The notes under the pieces are model-generated. The model was not told the origin of the DNA, did not search any database, and saw nothing but the letters and a program-made list of their open reading frames with translations. Below are positions 45,593 through 54,252 of a DNA stretch of 64,000 nt, piece by piece. Source of the DNA: an uncultured Acetobacteraceae bacterium (GTDB lineage Bacteria; Pseudomonadota; Alphaproteobacteria; Acetobacterales; Acetobacteraceae); assembly GCA_903907955.1 (NCBI GenBank), contig CAIVPZ010000057.1, forward strand, positions 78,239-142,238, given 5' to 3'. Every line of letters begins with the position of its first letter. The first letter of the stretch is position 1. Both the position numbers and the translations under genes were made by a program.

Positions 45593-46260
45593 GCGGCCTG
45601 TTCATCACCGCTACCGGGACCGAGGTGGGCAAAACCTTTGTCGCCGCCGGGCTGGTGCGCGCCCTGCGCCGGGCCGGCCGGCCGGTCGCGGCGCTGAAAC
45701 CGGTGGTCAGCGGCTTCGACCCCGACGCAGCGGCGGGGAGCGATCCCGCCGTGCTGCTGGCCGCGCTCGGCCGCGCGGTAACGCCGGATGCGGTGGCCGA
45801 GATCGCGCCCTGGCGGTTCCGCGCCCCGCTGTCGCCCGACATGGCGGCGCGGCTGGAGGGCGGCGCGCTGGATGTCGATGCGCTGACCGGCTTCTGTCGC
45901 GCGCGCATCGCGGCGTTCGAGGGCGTGGTGGTGATCGAGGGCGTCGGCGGCGTGATGGTGCCGCTGGACGACCGGCGTACGGTACTAGACTGGATGACGG
46001 CACTCGACCTGCCGAGCGTGCTGGTGTGCGGCAGTTACCTGGGGGCGATCAGCCATACGCTGTGCGCGCTCGACGTGCTGCTTCGCCACGGAGTCGCGGT
46101 AGCGGCGCTGGTGGTGAGCGAAACACCGGGCAGTGGCGTGAGGTTGCAGGATACGGTCGCGACGCTGGGCCGGTTTGCCGGGGCGGTGGCGGTGTTGGCG
46201 GCGCCGCGGGGAGGCGATGCCGGCGCGGTGTTCGATTGGATGGCCGGGAGGGTGCAGTAA
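45589..46260 (+). CDS. bioD: Dethiobiotin synthetase
   Basis: 223 residues from ATG 45589, overlapping the bioF stop (ATGA). It makes dethiobiotin from diaminononanoate, CO2 and ATP. The P-loop is TATGTEVGKTF, and the substrate-binding EGVGGVMVPL segment is intact. Pimeloyl-chain genes such as bioC and bioH are not near it. The C-terminal end converges on the siroheme gene after about 150 bases. Confidence 0.93.
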   Translation: MSGLFITATGTEVGKTFVAAGLVRALRRAGRPVAALKPVVSGFDPDAAAGSDPAVLLAALGRAVTPDAVAEIAPWRFRAPLSPDMAARLEGGALDVDALTGFCRARIAAFEGVVVIEGVGGVMVPLDDRRTVLDWMTALDLPSVLVCGSYLGAISHTLCALDVLLRHGVAVAALVVSETPGSGVRLQDTVATLGRFAGAVAVLAAPRGGDAGAVFDWMAGRVQ

Positions 46261-46409
46261 GGAACTGCGCTGGTGTTCGATGGCTGCCGTGGCGGAACGC
46301 GAGCTGCGCCATGACTTGAAAGCCGCCCCAACGCCCAGGATGAGCCTTCTCCCAAAGTTCGCGCTTATGGGGCATAGGCCCTGGCCTTCCTTTAGCCGCG
46401 TGACACCCT
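46261..46409. other. Convergent gap with direct repeat at siroheme gene stop
   Basis: 149 bases with no gene. At its right edge CTTTAGCCGCGTG occurs twice in tandem (from about 46391 and 46409 back), 18 bases apart. The right copy contains the stop codon of the siroheme gene. The left part translates on the minus strand into a Trp/Arg-rich stretch that may be a mobile-element scar, not identified. Confidence 0.3.
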
Positions 46410-47282
46410 TTAGCCGCGTGGCACCACAGCGAACGCGATGCCCCGTAGCGACGCCGCCTCGCGCAAGCACGCTGCCTGCGGGTCGCCGGCGACCAGCCGC
46501 ACCACGCGCGCCCCCGCCGCTGCCAGAGCCGCCGCGTCGGCACCCGCGGCGGGCAGCCGCCCGGCGTCGCGTCGCGCCGCGTCCAGCACGGCTGCCGGCA
46601 CGTCCTGGTCGTACAGCACCACATCCGCCTCGCCCAGCAGGCGCTGCGCCCGCATGGTCAGCAGGTCCACTTCCGCCGCCGCGGCGACGAAATGGACAAA
46701 TCCCGGCGCCGGCGCGTCTGCCGCGGCGGCGGCCAGCAGGGCATCCCGCGCGTCGGCTTCCCGTCCGGCAAAGACAAGCTCGGCGGCGACGCCGGCGAGC
46801 GCCCTTTCCAGCACCCGCCGCCGTTTCCCGATGTCAGGCACGCGCCGGCGGAGTTCCGCTGCCACGCTGCCCACCACCGCGGCGAGCCGGCCGATGCCCG
46901 GCGGCAGCGCCGCCTCGATGCGCGCACGCAACAGCCTGGCCAGCACCGGCGCAGCACCGCCAGTCGAGACCGCCACCACCACCGGGTCGCGGTCGATGAT
47001 CGCCGGCATGATGAAGCTGCACAACTCCGGCCGGTCCACCACGTTCACCGGCACGCCGGCCGCCTGCGCCGCTTCGCTCAACGCACGCAAATCCGCTTCC
47101 GGCGCGTCGGCACCGACGGCCACGCAGCACAAGCGCAGATCGTCGGGCGAGAATGCCGGGCGTGCCAGCACCACCGCGCCGGATGCGGCGAGCAGGGCGG
47201 CCTTGCGTCGCGCCGCCGGGCCGTCGCCCACCACCAGTGCGCGTCGTCCGGCCAGATTGAGAAAGATGGGAAAGAACCGCAT
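46410..47282 (-). CDS. Siroheme synthase with truncated methyltransferase domain
   Basis: 290 residues from ATG 47282. Residues 1-150 match the CysG N-terminal dehydrogenase/ferrochelatase domain (VVGDGPAARRKAALL, STGGAAPVLARLLR). Residues 196-290 then match a shrunken uroporphyrinogen methyltransferase: VDLLTMRAQRLLGEADVVLY aligns with its start, and VVRLVAGDP with a motif much further on, but the SAM-binding GAGPGD is AAAEVD here and the domain ends at AFAVVPRG. Full CysG is about 457 residues. The first domain probably works; the second is likely vestigial. Another SUMT elsewhere would be needed for siroheme. Confidence 0.8.
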   Translation of the reverse strand: MRFFPIFLNLAGRRALVVGDGPAARRKAALLAASGAVVLARPAFSPDDLRLCCVAVGADAPEADLRALSEAAQAAGVPVNVVDRPELCSFIMPAIIDRDPVVVAVSTGGAAPVLARLLRARIEAALPPGIGRLAAVVGSVAAELRRRVPDIGKRRRVLERALAGVAAELVFAGREADARDALLAAAAADAPAPGFVHFVAAAAEVDLLTMRAQRLLGEADVVLYDQDVPAAVLDAARRDAGRLPAAGADAAALAAAGARVVRLVAGDPQAACLREAASLRGIAFAVVPRG

Positions 47283-47386
47283 GGCCGCACTCTGCCAGAT
47301 TGCCGGCCAGATCGTCTCCCTGCGCAAGACTGCGGATTTTCGCTTGGCAGGCCGGGCGTGTTTGTCTATCCACGGCCGGCCCGGAC

Positions 47387-47461
47387 GACCCCTTCGTCTA
47401 GTGGTTAGGACACCAGCCTTTCACGCTGGTAACACGGGTTCGAGCCCCGTAGGGGTCGCCA
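47387..47461 (+). tRNA. tRNA-Glu (anticodon TTC)
   Basis: 75 bases including the encoded CCA. The acceptor stem GACCCCT/AGGGGTC pairs perfectly with discriminator G. The D-arm is in CGTCTAGTGGTTAGGAC, the anticodon loop CTTTCAC gives TTC in a CCAGC/GCTGG stem, and the T-arm reads GGGTTCGAGCCCC. Confidence 0.97.
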
Positions 47462-47651
47462 AGCGATTTCAATGGTTTGTGCTTGCTTCCTGGTGTCCTC
47501 GTCAGGACAATACGGCAAATCTGCGGCATGGATGATACCGGACGGGCCGGGAAGCTTCGCACCTTGCGCCGGGGACCGGAAAACCTGTCTCGAACTGGCC
47601 ACCGCTCGCCCCGCGCAACGCCATGCCGCACGCCCGTTGTGGCTGCTGGGC

Positions 47652-48168
47652 AGGGCAATCGCACTTCAAAACAGTCCGAGGACTTTGGAAAGGTCGGCGT
47701 CGTCCCAACCTGCCCGCCTGAGCTTGCCGCGGAAGTAGCCTTTGCCGGCATCCTTTCGCATGACGTTCAGAGCCAAATGGCGCAGAATCGCGAGGTCTTG
47801 TGGGTCGTTGCTCAATCGGCTCCTGTCCTGATCTTCATTCATGACGACATTAAGCCGCCAGTGCAGCCGGTTTTCAACGCCCCAGTACGCGCGGGCAACT
47901 TCACTGAACTGTACTGGATCGAGCGGCCGGAACAGCCGGCTGAACGCATCGTTAATTGTTGCAATGTTTTGAGTTTGAGAAAACCACGCAGGAACTGCTC
48001 TTTTGCTTTCGCGAACAGCGCCATGTCCACCGCACCTTGACCGCCACAAAGCACGGTGCACAGGGCAATCATCAGCAGCCACGTGCGACGACCGGCCACG
48101 CTCATCCAGCGACCGCCGCACAGCTTGGTACCGGATACGGATGGGATGCTCATCGAGCATGCCCCCAC
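47652..48168 (-). pseudogene. ISAs1-family transposase remnant, deleted and frameshifted
   Basis: Minus-strand translation in one frame gives LLMIALCTVLCGGQGAVDM and then FAKAKEQFLRGFLKL, typical of the ISAs1 N-terminus. In another frame it gives DAFSRLFRPLDPVQF, joined directly to YWGVENRLHWRLNV, LAILRHLALNVMRKD and GKLRRAGWDD from the C-terminus. The central catalytic region (about 200 residues) is missing and there is a frameshift. CAGGGCAATCGCACTT at 47652-47667 looks like the right-end inverted repeat of this family; the other end was not found. It lies between tRNA-Glu and a GST gene. Confidence 0.8.
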
Positions 48169-48278
48169 TGCAGGTAGCGGCCGTCGCGTTGAGAATCGCT
48201 CCAGCGTCCCCCAATCACCCCGATTCGCCTATTTCCGGGCGTCGCCCAATGTTCGCGCCGATGGGGCGCAGCACCGCC

Positions 48279-48971
48279 TCACCCCTCCAGCACCCCCCGC
48301 ATCCGCGCTGTATAAGCCCCCAGCGCCGCATGCCGCCGCGCCTCGGCGGTCAGCGCCGTCGTCACCGGCACGTCGAGGATATTCGCCAGCACCCCGTACA
48401 GCGACGCATCATACGAACTCGGCCGCTCGCCCACGGCAAACGGCCGCTCCGCCAGCAGAGTCGCCAGCGCCACCAGATCGGCGGCGCCCAGCGCCAGCAC
48501 CCCCTCGGCGCCGTGCCGCCCGTAGCCCTGCCCATGCAACGCCCGCCGCACCCCGCGCCGCGCCGTCCAGGCCACGATGTCGCGCAGCGGCGCCGGCACC
48601 GACCCGAAGAACACCGGCCGGATCGCCGCCCAACCCTCCGGGTCGATCCAGCGGCAATAGACGAGGGCAAAGTACAGGCTCTCCTCGCAGGTGCGCCGGA
48701 TCAGGTGGCCGCGCGCGTGCTGCTGCGCGTCCAGGTCGCGGTCGAGCGGGTCGCCGTGCCAGCGCTTCAGGTGGGCGATGATCTCGCCGCTGTCGGGGAT
48801 GCGCTCGCCGGCATCCTCGAGGAAGGGCAGCTTGCCGCGCGGCGCGCGCACCGGCGGGGTCCGCACGGTGCGGAACGGCACGTCCGCCAGTTGGCAATAG
48901 GTTTCCACTTTCAGGCAGAACGGGCTGGGGTTGAGGCCCCAGGGGTCGGGGAAAACATGCAGGCGGATCAA
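48279..48971 (-). CDS. Glutathione S-transferase family protein
   Basis: 230 residues from a TTG start backed by GGAGG six bases upstream. The N-terminal thioredoxin-like domain starts LHVFPDPWGLNPSPFCLKVE, a form seen in metaxin/FAX-type GSTs, with a redox Ser or Cys at the usual place, and continues to a KLPFLEDAGERIPDSGEI cis-Pro/Glu-Ser segment. The C-terminal helical domain is present. Substrate unknown. The TTG, GC content and neighbours suggest a housekeeping gene next to an IS remnant. Confidence 0.78.
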   Translation of the reverse strand: MIRLHVFPDPWGLNPSPFCLKVETYCQLADVPFRTVRTPPVRAPRGKLPFLEDAGERIPDSGEIIAHLKRWHGDPLDRDLDAQQHARGHLIRRTCEESLYFALVYCRWIDPEGWAAIRPVFFGSVPAPLRDIVAWTARRGVRRALHGQGYGRHGAEGVLALGAADLVALATLLAERPFAVGERPSSYDASLYGVLANILDVPVTTALTAEARRHAALGAYTARMRGVLEG

Positions 48972-49025
48972 GCCGGGCCTCCGTGCGGTCAGGGAAAGCG
49001 CAAACGCCTGGCGGCGCAGCGCACT

Positions 49026-50399
49026 CTACCGTCCGCCGCGGGCCGCGTCGAAGGCGGCGGGCAACAGCGCGGGCAGGTCCTCGGCGATCAGGCCGGGGCC
49101 GGCGCGGGTCGCCGCCGCGCCATGCAGCCAGGCCCCGGCGCAGGCCGCCTCCCAGGCCGGCATCCCCTGCCCGAGCAGCGCCGCGATCACCCCGGCCAGC
49201 ACGTCGCCGGCGCCGGCGGTGGCGAGCCAGGGCGGCGCATTGTCGTTCACCACCGCGCGCCCGTCCGGCGCGGCGACGATGGTGTCGGCCCCCTTCAGCA
49301 GCACCACCGCGCCGGTGCGCACCGCCGCCGCCCGCACCGCCGCCAGCCGGTCGGCGCCGGGTGGCCCGAACACCCGGGCGAACTCGGCGGCATGCGGGGT
49401 CAGCACGGCGGCGCCGCGCAGCCGCTCCGGGTCGTCGGCGCACACAGAAAGCGCATCTGCGTCCACCACCACCTGCCGCCCGGCCGCCAGCAGCGCCGGC
49501 AGCGCCGCCGCCGCCGCGATCACGCCGAGTCCCGGTCCGCACACCCAGGCATTGCGCCGCGAATCGGCCAGCAGTTCCGCGACCGGGCGTTCGTCCACCA
49601 TCACCCCCGGCGCGCCGGCGCGATAGATGTCGGCGGCACCGGTGGCGGCGATGGTCACCATGCCGGCGCCGGCCCGCCGCGCGGCGGCGGCGGCCAGTCG
49701 CGCCGCCCCGGTCATGCCGGCGCCGCCCAGCACCGTGACATGGCCGCGGCGGTATTTGTGGCCGGCCGGGTCCGGCGCCGGCAGCGTCCACAGCGCCGGG
49801 TGATTGCGGAACGTCCGCACGCCCGCCGGCATCGCCGCGTCCGGCAGGCCGATATCCGCCAGCACCGTCTCGCCGCACAGCGTGCGGCCGGGCAGCAGCA
49901 GATGCCCGGGCTTCAGCCGGAAGAAGGTAACGGTCAACGCCGCCTGCGGTGCATAGAAGCGCACCGCGCCGGTGGCGCCATCCAGCCCGCTCGGCACATC
50001 CACGGCAACGACGCGCCGCGCCGCCCGCAGCACATCGGCCAGGCCGCCATCGAGGTCGCGCGACAACCCGGCGCCGAACACCGCATCCACCACAAGATCG
50101 GCCCGCGCCGCCGCCTCGGCGGTGAAAGGCGCGCGCAGGCCGTGCCAGCGCGGCGGCCCCAGCGACGCGACCCGCACCGGCCAGCCGGCGGCGGCGAGAT
50201 GCCGGGCCGCCACATAGCCGTCGCCGCCGTTATTGCCCGGGCCGCACAGCACCAGCGTGCGGCAGGGACGCAGCCGCGCCCGCATCGCCCTCGCCACCGC
50301 GCGGCCGGCATTCTCCATCAGCCAGGCGACCGGACGACCGAGCGCCGCCGCGGCACGATCGGCGGCGGCGGTTTCTTCGGGGGTTAGCAGTTCCAGCAT
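49026..50399 (-). CDS. nnr: Bifunctional NAD(P)H-hydrate epimerase/dehydratase
   Basis: 457 residues from ATG 50399. Two domains: an epimerase (YjeF N-terminal type, residues 1-200, with LCGPGNNGGDGYVAARHL and VDAVFGAGLSR) and an ADP/ATP-dependent NAD(P)H-hydrate dehydratase (about 215-455, with HKYRRGHVTVLGGAGMTGAA, the PHAAEFARVFG segment and NDNAPPWLATAGAGDVLAG carrying the catalytic Asp). It repairs damaged nicotinamide cofactors. It is divergent from the ParA gene 64 bases away. Confidence 0.93.
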   Translation of the reverse strand: MLELLTPEETAAADRAAAALGRPVAWLMENAGRAVARAMRARLRPCRTLVLCGPGNNGGDGYVAARHLAAAGWPVRVASLGPPRWHGLRAPFTAEAAARADLVVDAVFGAGLSRDLDGGLADVLRAARRVVAVDVPSGLDGATGAVRFYAPQAALTVTFFRLKPGHLLLPGRTLCGETVLADIGLPDAAMPAGVRTFRNHPALWTLPAPDPAGHKYRRGHVTVLGGAGMTGAARLAAAAARRAGAGMVTIAATGAADIYRAGAPGVMVDERPVAELLADSRRNAWVCGPGLGVIAAAAALPALLAAGRQVVVDADALSVCADDPERLRGAAVLTPHAAEFARVFGPPGADRLAAVRAAAVRTGAVVLLKGADTIVAAPDGRAVVNDNAPPWLATAGAGDVLAGVIAALLGQGMPAWEAACAGAWLHGAAATRAGPGLIAEDLPALLPAAFDAARGGR

Positions 50400-50463
50400 G
50401 GGCCTTCCTTCCTGACTGCCCGCCTGCGGTCTAATGTGCCCTGATGCTCCGGAGTCGCAACGC

Positions 50464-51093
50464 ATGGCGGTCGTGATCACAGTCGCCCAGCAAAAGGGCG
50501 GCGCCGGCAAGACAACCCTGGCGGCCAACCTGGCCGCCCTGCTCGCTGAGACAAAGCAGGTCGCCCTGCTGGACATCGACCCGCAGCGCAGCCTGACCCA
50601 CTGGCACGCCCTGCGCACCGGGCGCCCGGCCAGGCCGGCGGAAATCGGCTTCTCCGACGTGTCGGGCTGGCGGCTGGGCAACGAACTGGACCGCATCCGC
50701 CGCCGCTACGACGTGCTGATCGTGGACAGCCCGCCGCAGATCGAAACCGACGCCCGCATCGCGGTGCGCGGCGCCGACCTGGTGCTGGTGCCGGTGCAGC
50801 CCAGCCCGCCCGACCTGTGGGCCGCCGAGGGCACGCTGAAGCTGGCCGGCGAGGAGAAGCGCAAAGTGCGTCTGGTGCTGAACCGGGTGCCCGCCAGCGG
50901 CAAGCTGCGCACCGGCGTCGAAGCCGACATCGCCCGCCACGGCTATCCGGTGTTTGCCACCACGCTGGGCAACCGCACCGACTTCGCCGGCGCCTTCGCG
51001 CAGGGACTCGGCGTCACCGAGACCGCGCCCCGCTCTACCGCCGCGCAGGAGCTGCGTGCCCTGCTGGCCGAAATCGAGGACGTATTACAATGA
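50464..51093 (+). CDS. ParA family ATPase (orphan)
   Basis: 209 residues from ATG 50464. A deviant Walker A KGGAGKTT near residue 11 and Walker A' LLDIDPQRSL are clear. It is the short ParA type without an N-terminal HTH, as used to position plasmids, chemoreceptors, carboxysomes or flagella. No parB or centromere-like repeat is visible nearby, so what it positions is unknown. Its stop overlaps the ATG of a small membrane-protein gene (ATGA). Confidence 0.82.
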   Translation: MAVVITVAQQKGGAGKTTLAANLAALLAETKQVALLDIDPQRSLTHWHALRTGRPARPAEIGFSDVSGWRLGNELDRIRRRYDVLIVDSPPQIETDARIAVRGADLVLVPVQPSPPDLWAAEGTLKLAGEEKRKVRLVLNRVPASGKLRTGVEADIARHGYPVFATTLGNRTDFAGAFAQGLGVTETAPRSTAAQELRALLAEIEDVLQ

Positions 51094-51545
51094 GCTTTGG
51101 TGCAATGCTGCTCGCCCTGCATACGCTGGGCGCCATGCTCTGGGTGGGAGGCATGTATTTCGTGCTCGCCATACTGCGCCCCAGCATGGCGTTTCTCGAA
51201 GGTCCGCTGCGGCTGGAACTGCACAAGCGGGTGCTGGACCGCTTCTTCTTCGCCATCTGGCTCGTCATGCCGACCATGCTGGTATCAGGCATCATATTGC
51301 AATACCTGTTCTACGGCGGCATCGGGGCCTCTCCCTGGCCGCTGCAGATGATGACCGTCACCGGCCTCGTCATGTCGGCGATCTTCGTGGCCATTGCGCT
51401 GTTCCCGTGGCGGGACTTCCTCCAGGCGCTGAAGGACGAAAAACTGACCGAGGCCGGGATTGCCGTGCACCAGATCCGCCGGCTGCTGATCGTCAACCTC
51501 GTCCTCGGCGCGCTCACCACGATCGTCGCGATGCTCGACTATTGA
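51090..51545 (+). CDS. CopD-like small integral membrane protein
   Basis: 151 residues with four hydrophobic segments. The first contains LHTLGAMLWVGGMYFVL, matching CopD/HemJ-like proteins where the His and a WVG motif are conserved. Later a His in VHQIRRLLIVN precedes the last membrane segment. Members bind haem or copper-linked cofactors; function here is not known. It overlaps the ParA gene and is convergent with the bactofilin gene 52 bases on. Confidence 0.65.
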   Translation: MSFGAMLLALHTLGAMLWVGGMYFVLAILRPSMAFLEGPLRLELHKRVLDRFFFAIWLVMPTMLVSGIILQYLFYGGIGASPWPLQMMTVTGLVMSAIFVAIALFPWRDFLQALKDEKLTEAGIAVHQIRRLLIVNLVLGALTTIVAMLDY

Positions 51546-51597
51546 GCCGCCCTGCCGCGTGACGCCAGGGTTGGCGCCACGCGGCAGGGAGATCGGA

Positions 51598-52287
51598 TCA
51601 GTCCTGTGCCGGCGGCAGGACAACCGGGATCGCCGGGGCGCCGGGGCGAACGGGTTCGGTGATCATTTCGATGCTGCCGGCGATTTGCCCGCCATCCTCA
51701 ACCTGCAGGCGGCGATAGCGGGCCTTGCCGAGCAGCTTGCCGGTGGCGCGCACGATCAGGTTGCCGCGCGCCGTCAGGGTGCCGTCGATGGTGCCGGCAA
51801 CCTCGGCGTCCTCCACCTCGACCCCGCCCTTGAACGTGCCGCCCGGCGAGATGGACAGCTCGGTGGCATGGATCATGTCGGACTCGACCGTGCCCTCCAC
51901 CACCAGGCGCTCGGCATCCTGCACCGTGCCCTGCACCGAAATGCCGCGGCCGACCACCAGGGTGCGCCGCTCGGCAGGCTCGCGGCCGGGCGGCCGGCCA
52001 GGCGCGACGCCGGGCCGCACCCCGGCCGGAGCGGTCGCGGGGGGAGCGCCGGGCGGGGCGGAAGCGGGCGAATTAGGGAATGGCGGACGGCTCATGGATG
52101 ATGCCTCTTTCGGAGGGGCAGGACGGAAGGGAGGCACGCCAAGCCCGGAATCGGCCTGACGGGATGCGGCACCCGCGTCACCGCGAGCGGCGATGCCGCC
52201 CGGCTGGGCCTCGCCCTGGCCGCCGGGCGGGGCGTGCAGGGGCGGCTCGGCGGCCGGCGGATCGTCGGGTTTGCGGCGTTTGAACAA
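51598..52287 (-). CDS. Bactofilin family cytoskeletal protein
   Basis: 229 residues if translation starts at TTG 52287, which gives the bactofilin-like N-terminus MFKRRKPD. A stronger ribosome site (AGAGG) precedes ATG 52095, which would give 165 residues. A Pro-rich disordered N-terminus precedes the conserved beta-helix core (about residues 108-210: TLVVGRGISVQGTVQDAE and further VxVxGTVxGxxxAxxLxxxxGxxxG-like repeats). The family forms nucleotide-free filaments that organise the membrane or wall. No lytic enzyme partner (LmdC or M23) is adjacent. Confidence 0.85.
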   Translation of the reverse strand: MFKRRKPDDPPAAEPPLHAPPGGQGEAQPGGIAARGDAGAASRQADSGLGVPPFRPAPPKEASSMSRPPFPNSPASAPPGAPPATAPAGVRPGVAPGRPPGREPAERRTLVVGRGISVQGTVQDAERLVVEGTVESDMIHATELSISPGGTFKGGVEVEDAEVAGTIDGTLTARGNLIVRATGKLLGKARYRRLQVEDGGQIAGSIEMITEPVRPGAPAIPVVLPPAQD

Positions 52288-52395
52288 GGGAAATCCGTTT
52301 CATTCGCTGGTTGCAAGGGGGAATGACCTAACACGCGGCCCGCCGGGCGAACAACAGTGCCGGCCGGATAGAATGGTTCGGGAAATGATCCGGGT

Positions 52396-53121
52396 TCAGC
52401 GCCGGAGCGGCGGACTCTCCGGCGCGTGCAGCACATGCACCAGCGCCGCCATGCCCAGAACCGGGGCCATCAGGTTCGCCAGCGGCACCAGCCCGAGCGC
52501 CGAAACCCAGCCGCCCTGCACCAGCACGGCGGGCAGACGGCGCCGGCACAGCAGCCGCGCCTCCCGCCGCCCCATGCGGCGCATCGCCACCGCCACGAAC
52601 AGCCCGCGCCCGATCGCCCAGGCGGCGATCAGCCAGCCCAGCAGCAGGCCGATGCCCGGCAGCAGCAGCGACAGCAGCACCGCCAGCAGTTGCAGGCCCA
52701 GCACCTTCAGCCCGAGCGCCAGCCCGTCCCACAACTGGTGCGACAGCGGCGCCGGCGCGACCGGCGGCATCCAGGGGTACCAGCGGCGCTCCACCGCATC
52801 GGCCACCCGATCGACGAACAGCGTGGCGATGCCGCACGCCACCGGCAGAAACAGCAGAAACGCCAGCAGCCCCGCCCCGACCGGGCCGGCGGCATAGCCG
52901 AGCCAGTCCAGCCAGCCCGGGTCGTCCGCCGGCGGGGCGGAAGCAGCCGGCCCCCAGGCAAGCACCGCCTCCAGCACCGCCTCGTGCGTCCCCCAGGACA
53001 GCAGCCAGGCGAGCACGGCGAAGGCGAGCAGCGTCCAGCCGACGCTGCGCAGCACCACCCCCAGGAACACCGGTTCGTCGAGTTGCGACAGCGCGCGGAT
53101 CAACGGCAGCAGCAGCTTCAT
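52396..53121 (-). CDS. EI24-domain membrane protein
   Basis: 241 residues with about four membrane regions (for example GWTLLAFAVLAWLLSWG, LLAFLLFLPVACGIATLFVD and LLSLLLPGIGLLLGWLIAA). It matches the EI24/CysZ-like domain found in many alphaproteobacterial membrane proteins, with the Gly-rich VADAVERRWYPW and WAIGRGLFVAVAMRRM segments. CysZ transports sulfate but this branch has no proven function. It is divergent from the PfkB kinase gene 75 bases away. Confidence 0.7.
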   Translation of the reverse strand: MKLLLPLIRALSQLDEPVFLGVVLRSVGWTLLAFAVLAWLLSWGTHEAVLEAVLAWGPAASAPPADDPGWLDWLGYAAGPVGAGLLAFLLFLPVACGIATLFVDRVADAVERRWYPWMPPVAPAPLSHQLWDGLALGLKVLGLQLLAVLLSLLLPGIGLLLGWLIAAWAIGRGLFVAVAMRRMGRREARLLCRRRLPAVLVQGGWVSALGLVPLANLMAPVLGMAALVHVLHAPESPPLRR

Positions 53122-53196
53122 CGTGGCTCCTCAGGGCAAGGTTGCCTGCGCCCGGGCAGGGTGATAGGCGGGCGGCCTTCGCAGGAGATGCAGCAC

Positions 53197-54198
53197 ATGA
53201 CCGCACCGGCCGCAAAGCCCCGCTTCGATATTCTCGGCATCGGCAACGCGATCGTCGATGTGGTGGCGCCGGTGCATGAGGCGTTCCTCTCCCGCCACGA
53301 CATGCGCAAGGGCGGCATGGCGCTGATCGACGCCGCCACCGCCGAGCGGCTGTATGCCGACATGCCGGCCGGGCAGGAGAGCAGCGGCGGCTCGGTCGCC
53401 AACACCTGCGCGGTGGCGGCGGCGCTGGGCGCGCGGGTGGCGTTCCTGGGCCGGGTCGCCGACGACCAGCTCGGCGGCGTGTTCCGCCACGACATCGCCG
53501 CCGCCGGGGTGCATTTTCCCACCCCGCCGCTGGCCGGCGGCGCCCCCACCGCGCGCTGCCTGATCGCGGTGACGCAGGACGGGCAGCGCACCATGAACAC
53601 CTATCTCGGCGCCTGCGTGGCGTTCGGCCCGGACGAGGTGGACGAGGTGCTGGTGGCTGAAGCGGCGGTGACCTACCTGGAAGGCTATCTGTTCGATCCG
53701 CCGGCGGCGCAGGCGGCGTTCCGGCGCGCGGCGGCGGCGGCGCATGCGGCCGACCGTGCGGTGGCGCTGTCGCTGTCGGACGCGTTCTGCGTCGACCGCC
53801 ACCGCGCCGCTTTCCGCGAGCTGGTGTCCGGGCATGTCGATATCCTGTTCGCCAACGAGGCCGAAATCTGCGCGCTGTATGAGCGCGACAGCTTCGAGGC
53901 GGCGGCGGCGCTGGCACGGCAGGACGTCGCGCTGGCGGCGCTGACCCGCAGCGAGGCCGGCAGCTTCATCGTCCGCGGCGCGGAGACGGTGGAGGTGGCG
54001 GCGGTGCCGACCCGGGTGGTCGATACCACCGGCGCGGGCGATGCCTATGCCGCCGGGTTCCTGGCCGCCTACACCGCCGGCCGGTCGCTGGCGTCCTGCG
54101 GCCGGCTGGGCAGCATCGCCGCCGCCGAGGTGATTTCGCATCTCGGCGCCCGGCCGCTGCGCGACCTGGGTGGCGAACTGGCGGCGCTGGTGAACTGA
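53197..54198 (+). CDS. PfkB family carbohydrate/nucleoside kinase (adenosine kinase-like)
   Basis: 333 residues from ATG 53197, with GGAG nine bases upstream; ATG 53188 is an alternative. A ribokinase-fold enzyme. The two PfkB signatures are visible: SGGSVANTCAVAAALGARV near residue 62 and DTTGAGDAYAAGFLAAY near residue 275, with the catalytic Asp. The starting MTAPAAKPRFDILGIGNAIVD and the overall sequence resemble the adenosine/guanosine kinase branch common in alphaproteobacteria. The substrate is not certain. Confidence 0.85.
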   Translation: MTAPAAKPRFDILGIGNAIVDVVAPVHEAFLSRHDMRKGGMALIDAATAERLYADMPAGQESSGGSVANTCAVAAALGARVAFLGRVADDQLGGVFRHDIAAAGVHFPTPPLAGGAPTARCLIAVTQDGQRTMNTYLGACVAFGPDEVDEVLVAEAAVTYLEGYLFDPPAAQAAFRRAAAAAHAADRAVALSLSDAFCVDRHRAAFRELVSGHVDILFANEAEICALYERDSFEAAAALARQDVALAALTRSEAGSFIVRGAETVEVAAVPTRVVDTTGAGDAYAAGFLAAYTAGRSLASCGRLGSIAAAEVISHLGARPLRDLGGELAALVN

Positions 54199-54252
54199 CC
54201 GCGCCAGCCTGCCGACATAACCGTAACCTGAACCAAATGTAACATGGCGAAA

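Noticed and set aside
46261..46409. Transposase remnant between bioD and the siroheme gene
   Set aside because: The minus-strand translation has a mobile-element look but matches nothing I can name, and no inverted ends were found.
47387..48278. Integrated genomic island at tRNA-Glu
   Set aside because: No duplicated tRNA 3' end and no integrase gene were found; only a transposase scar is present.
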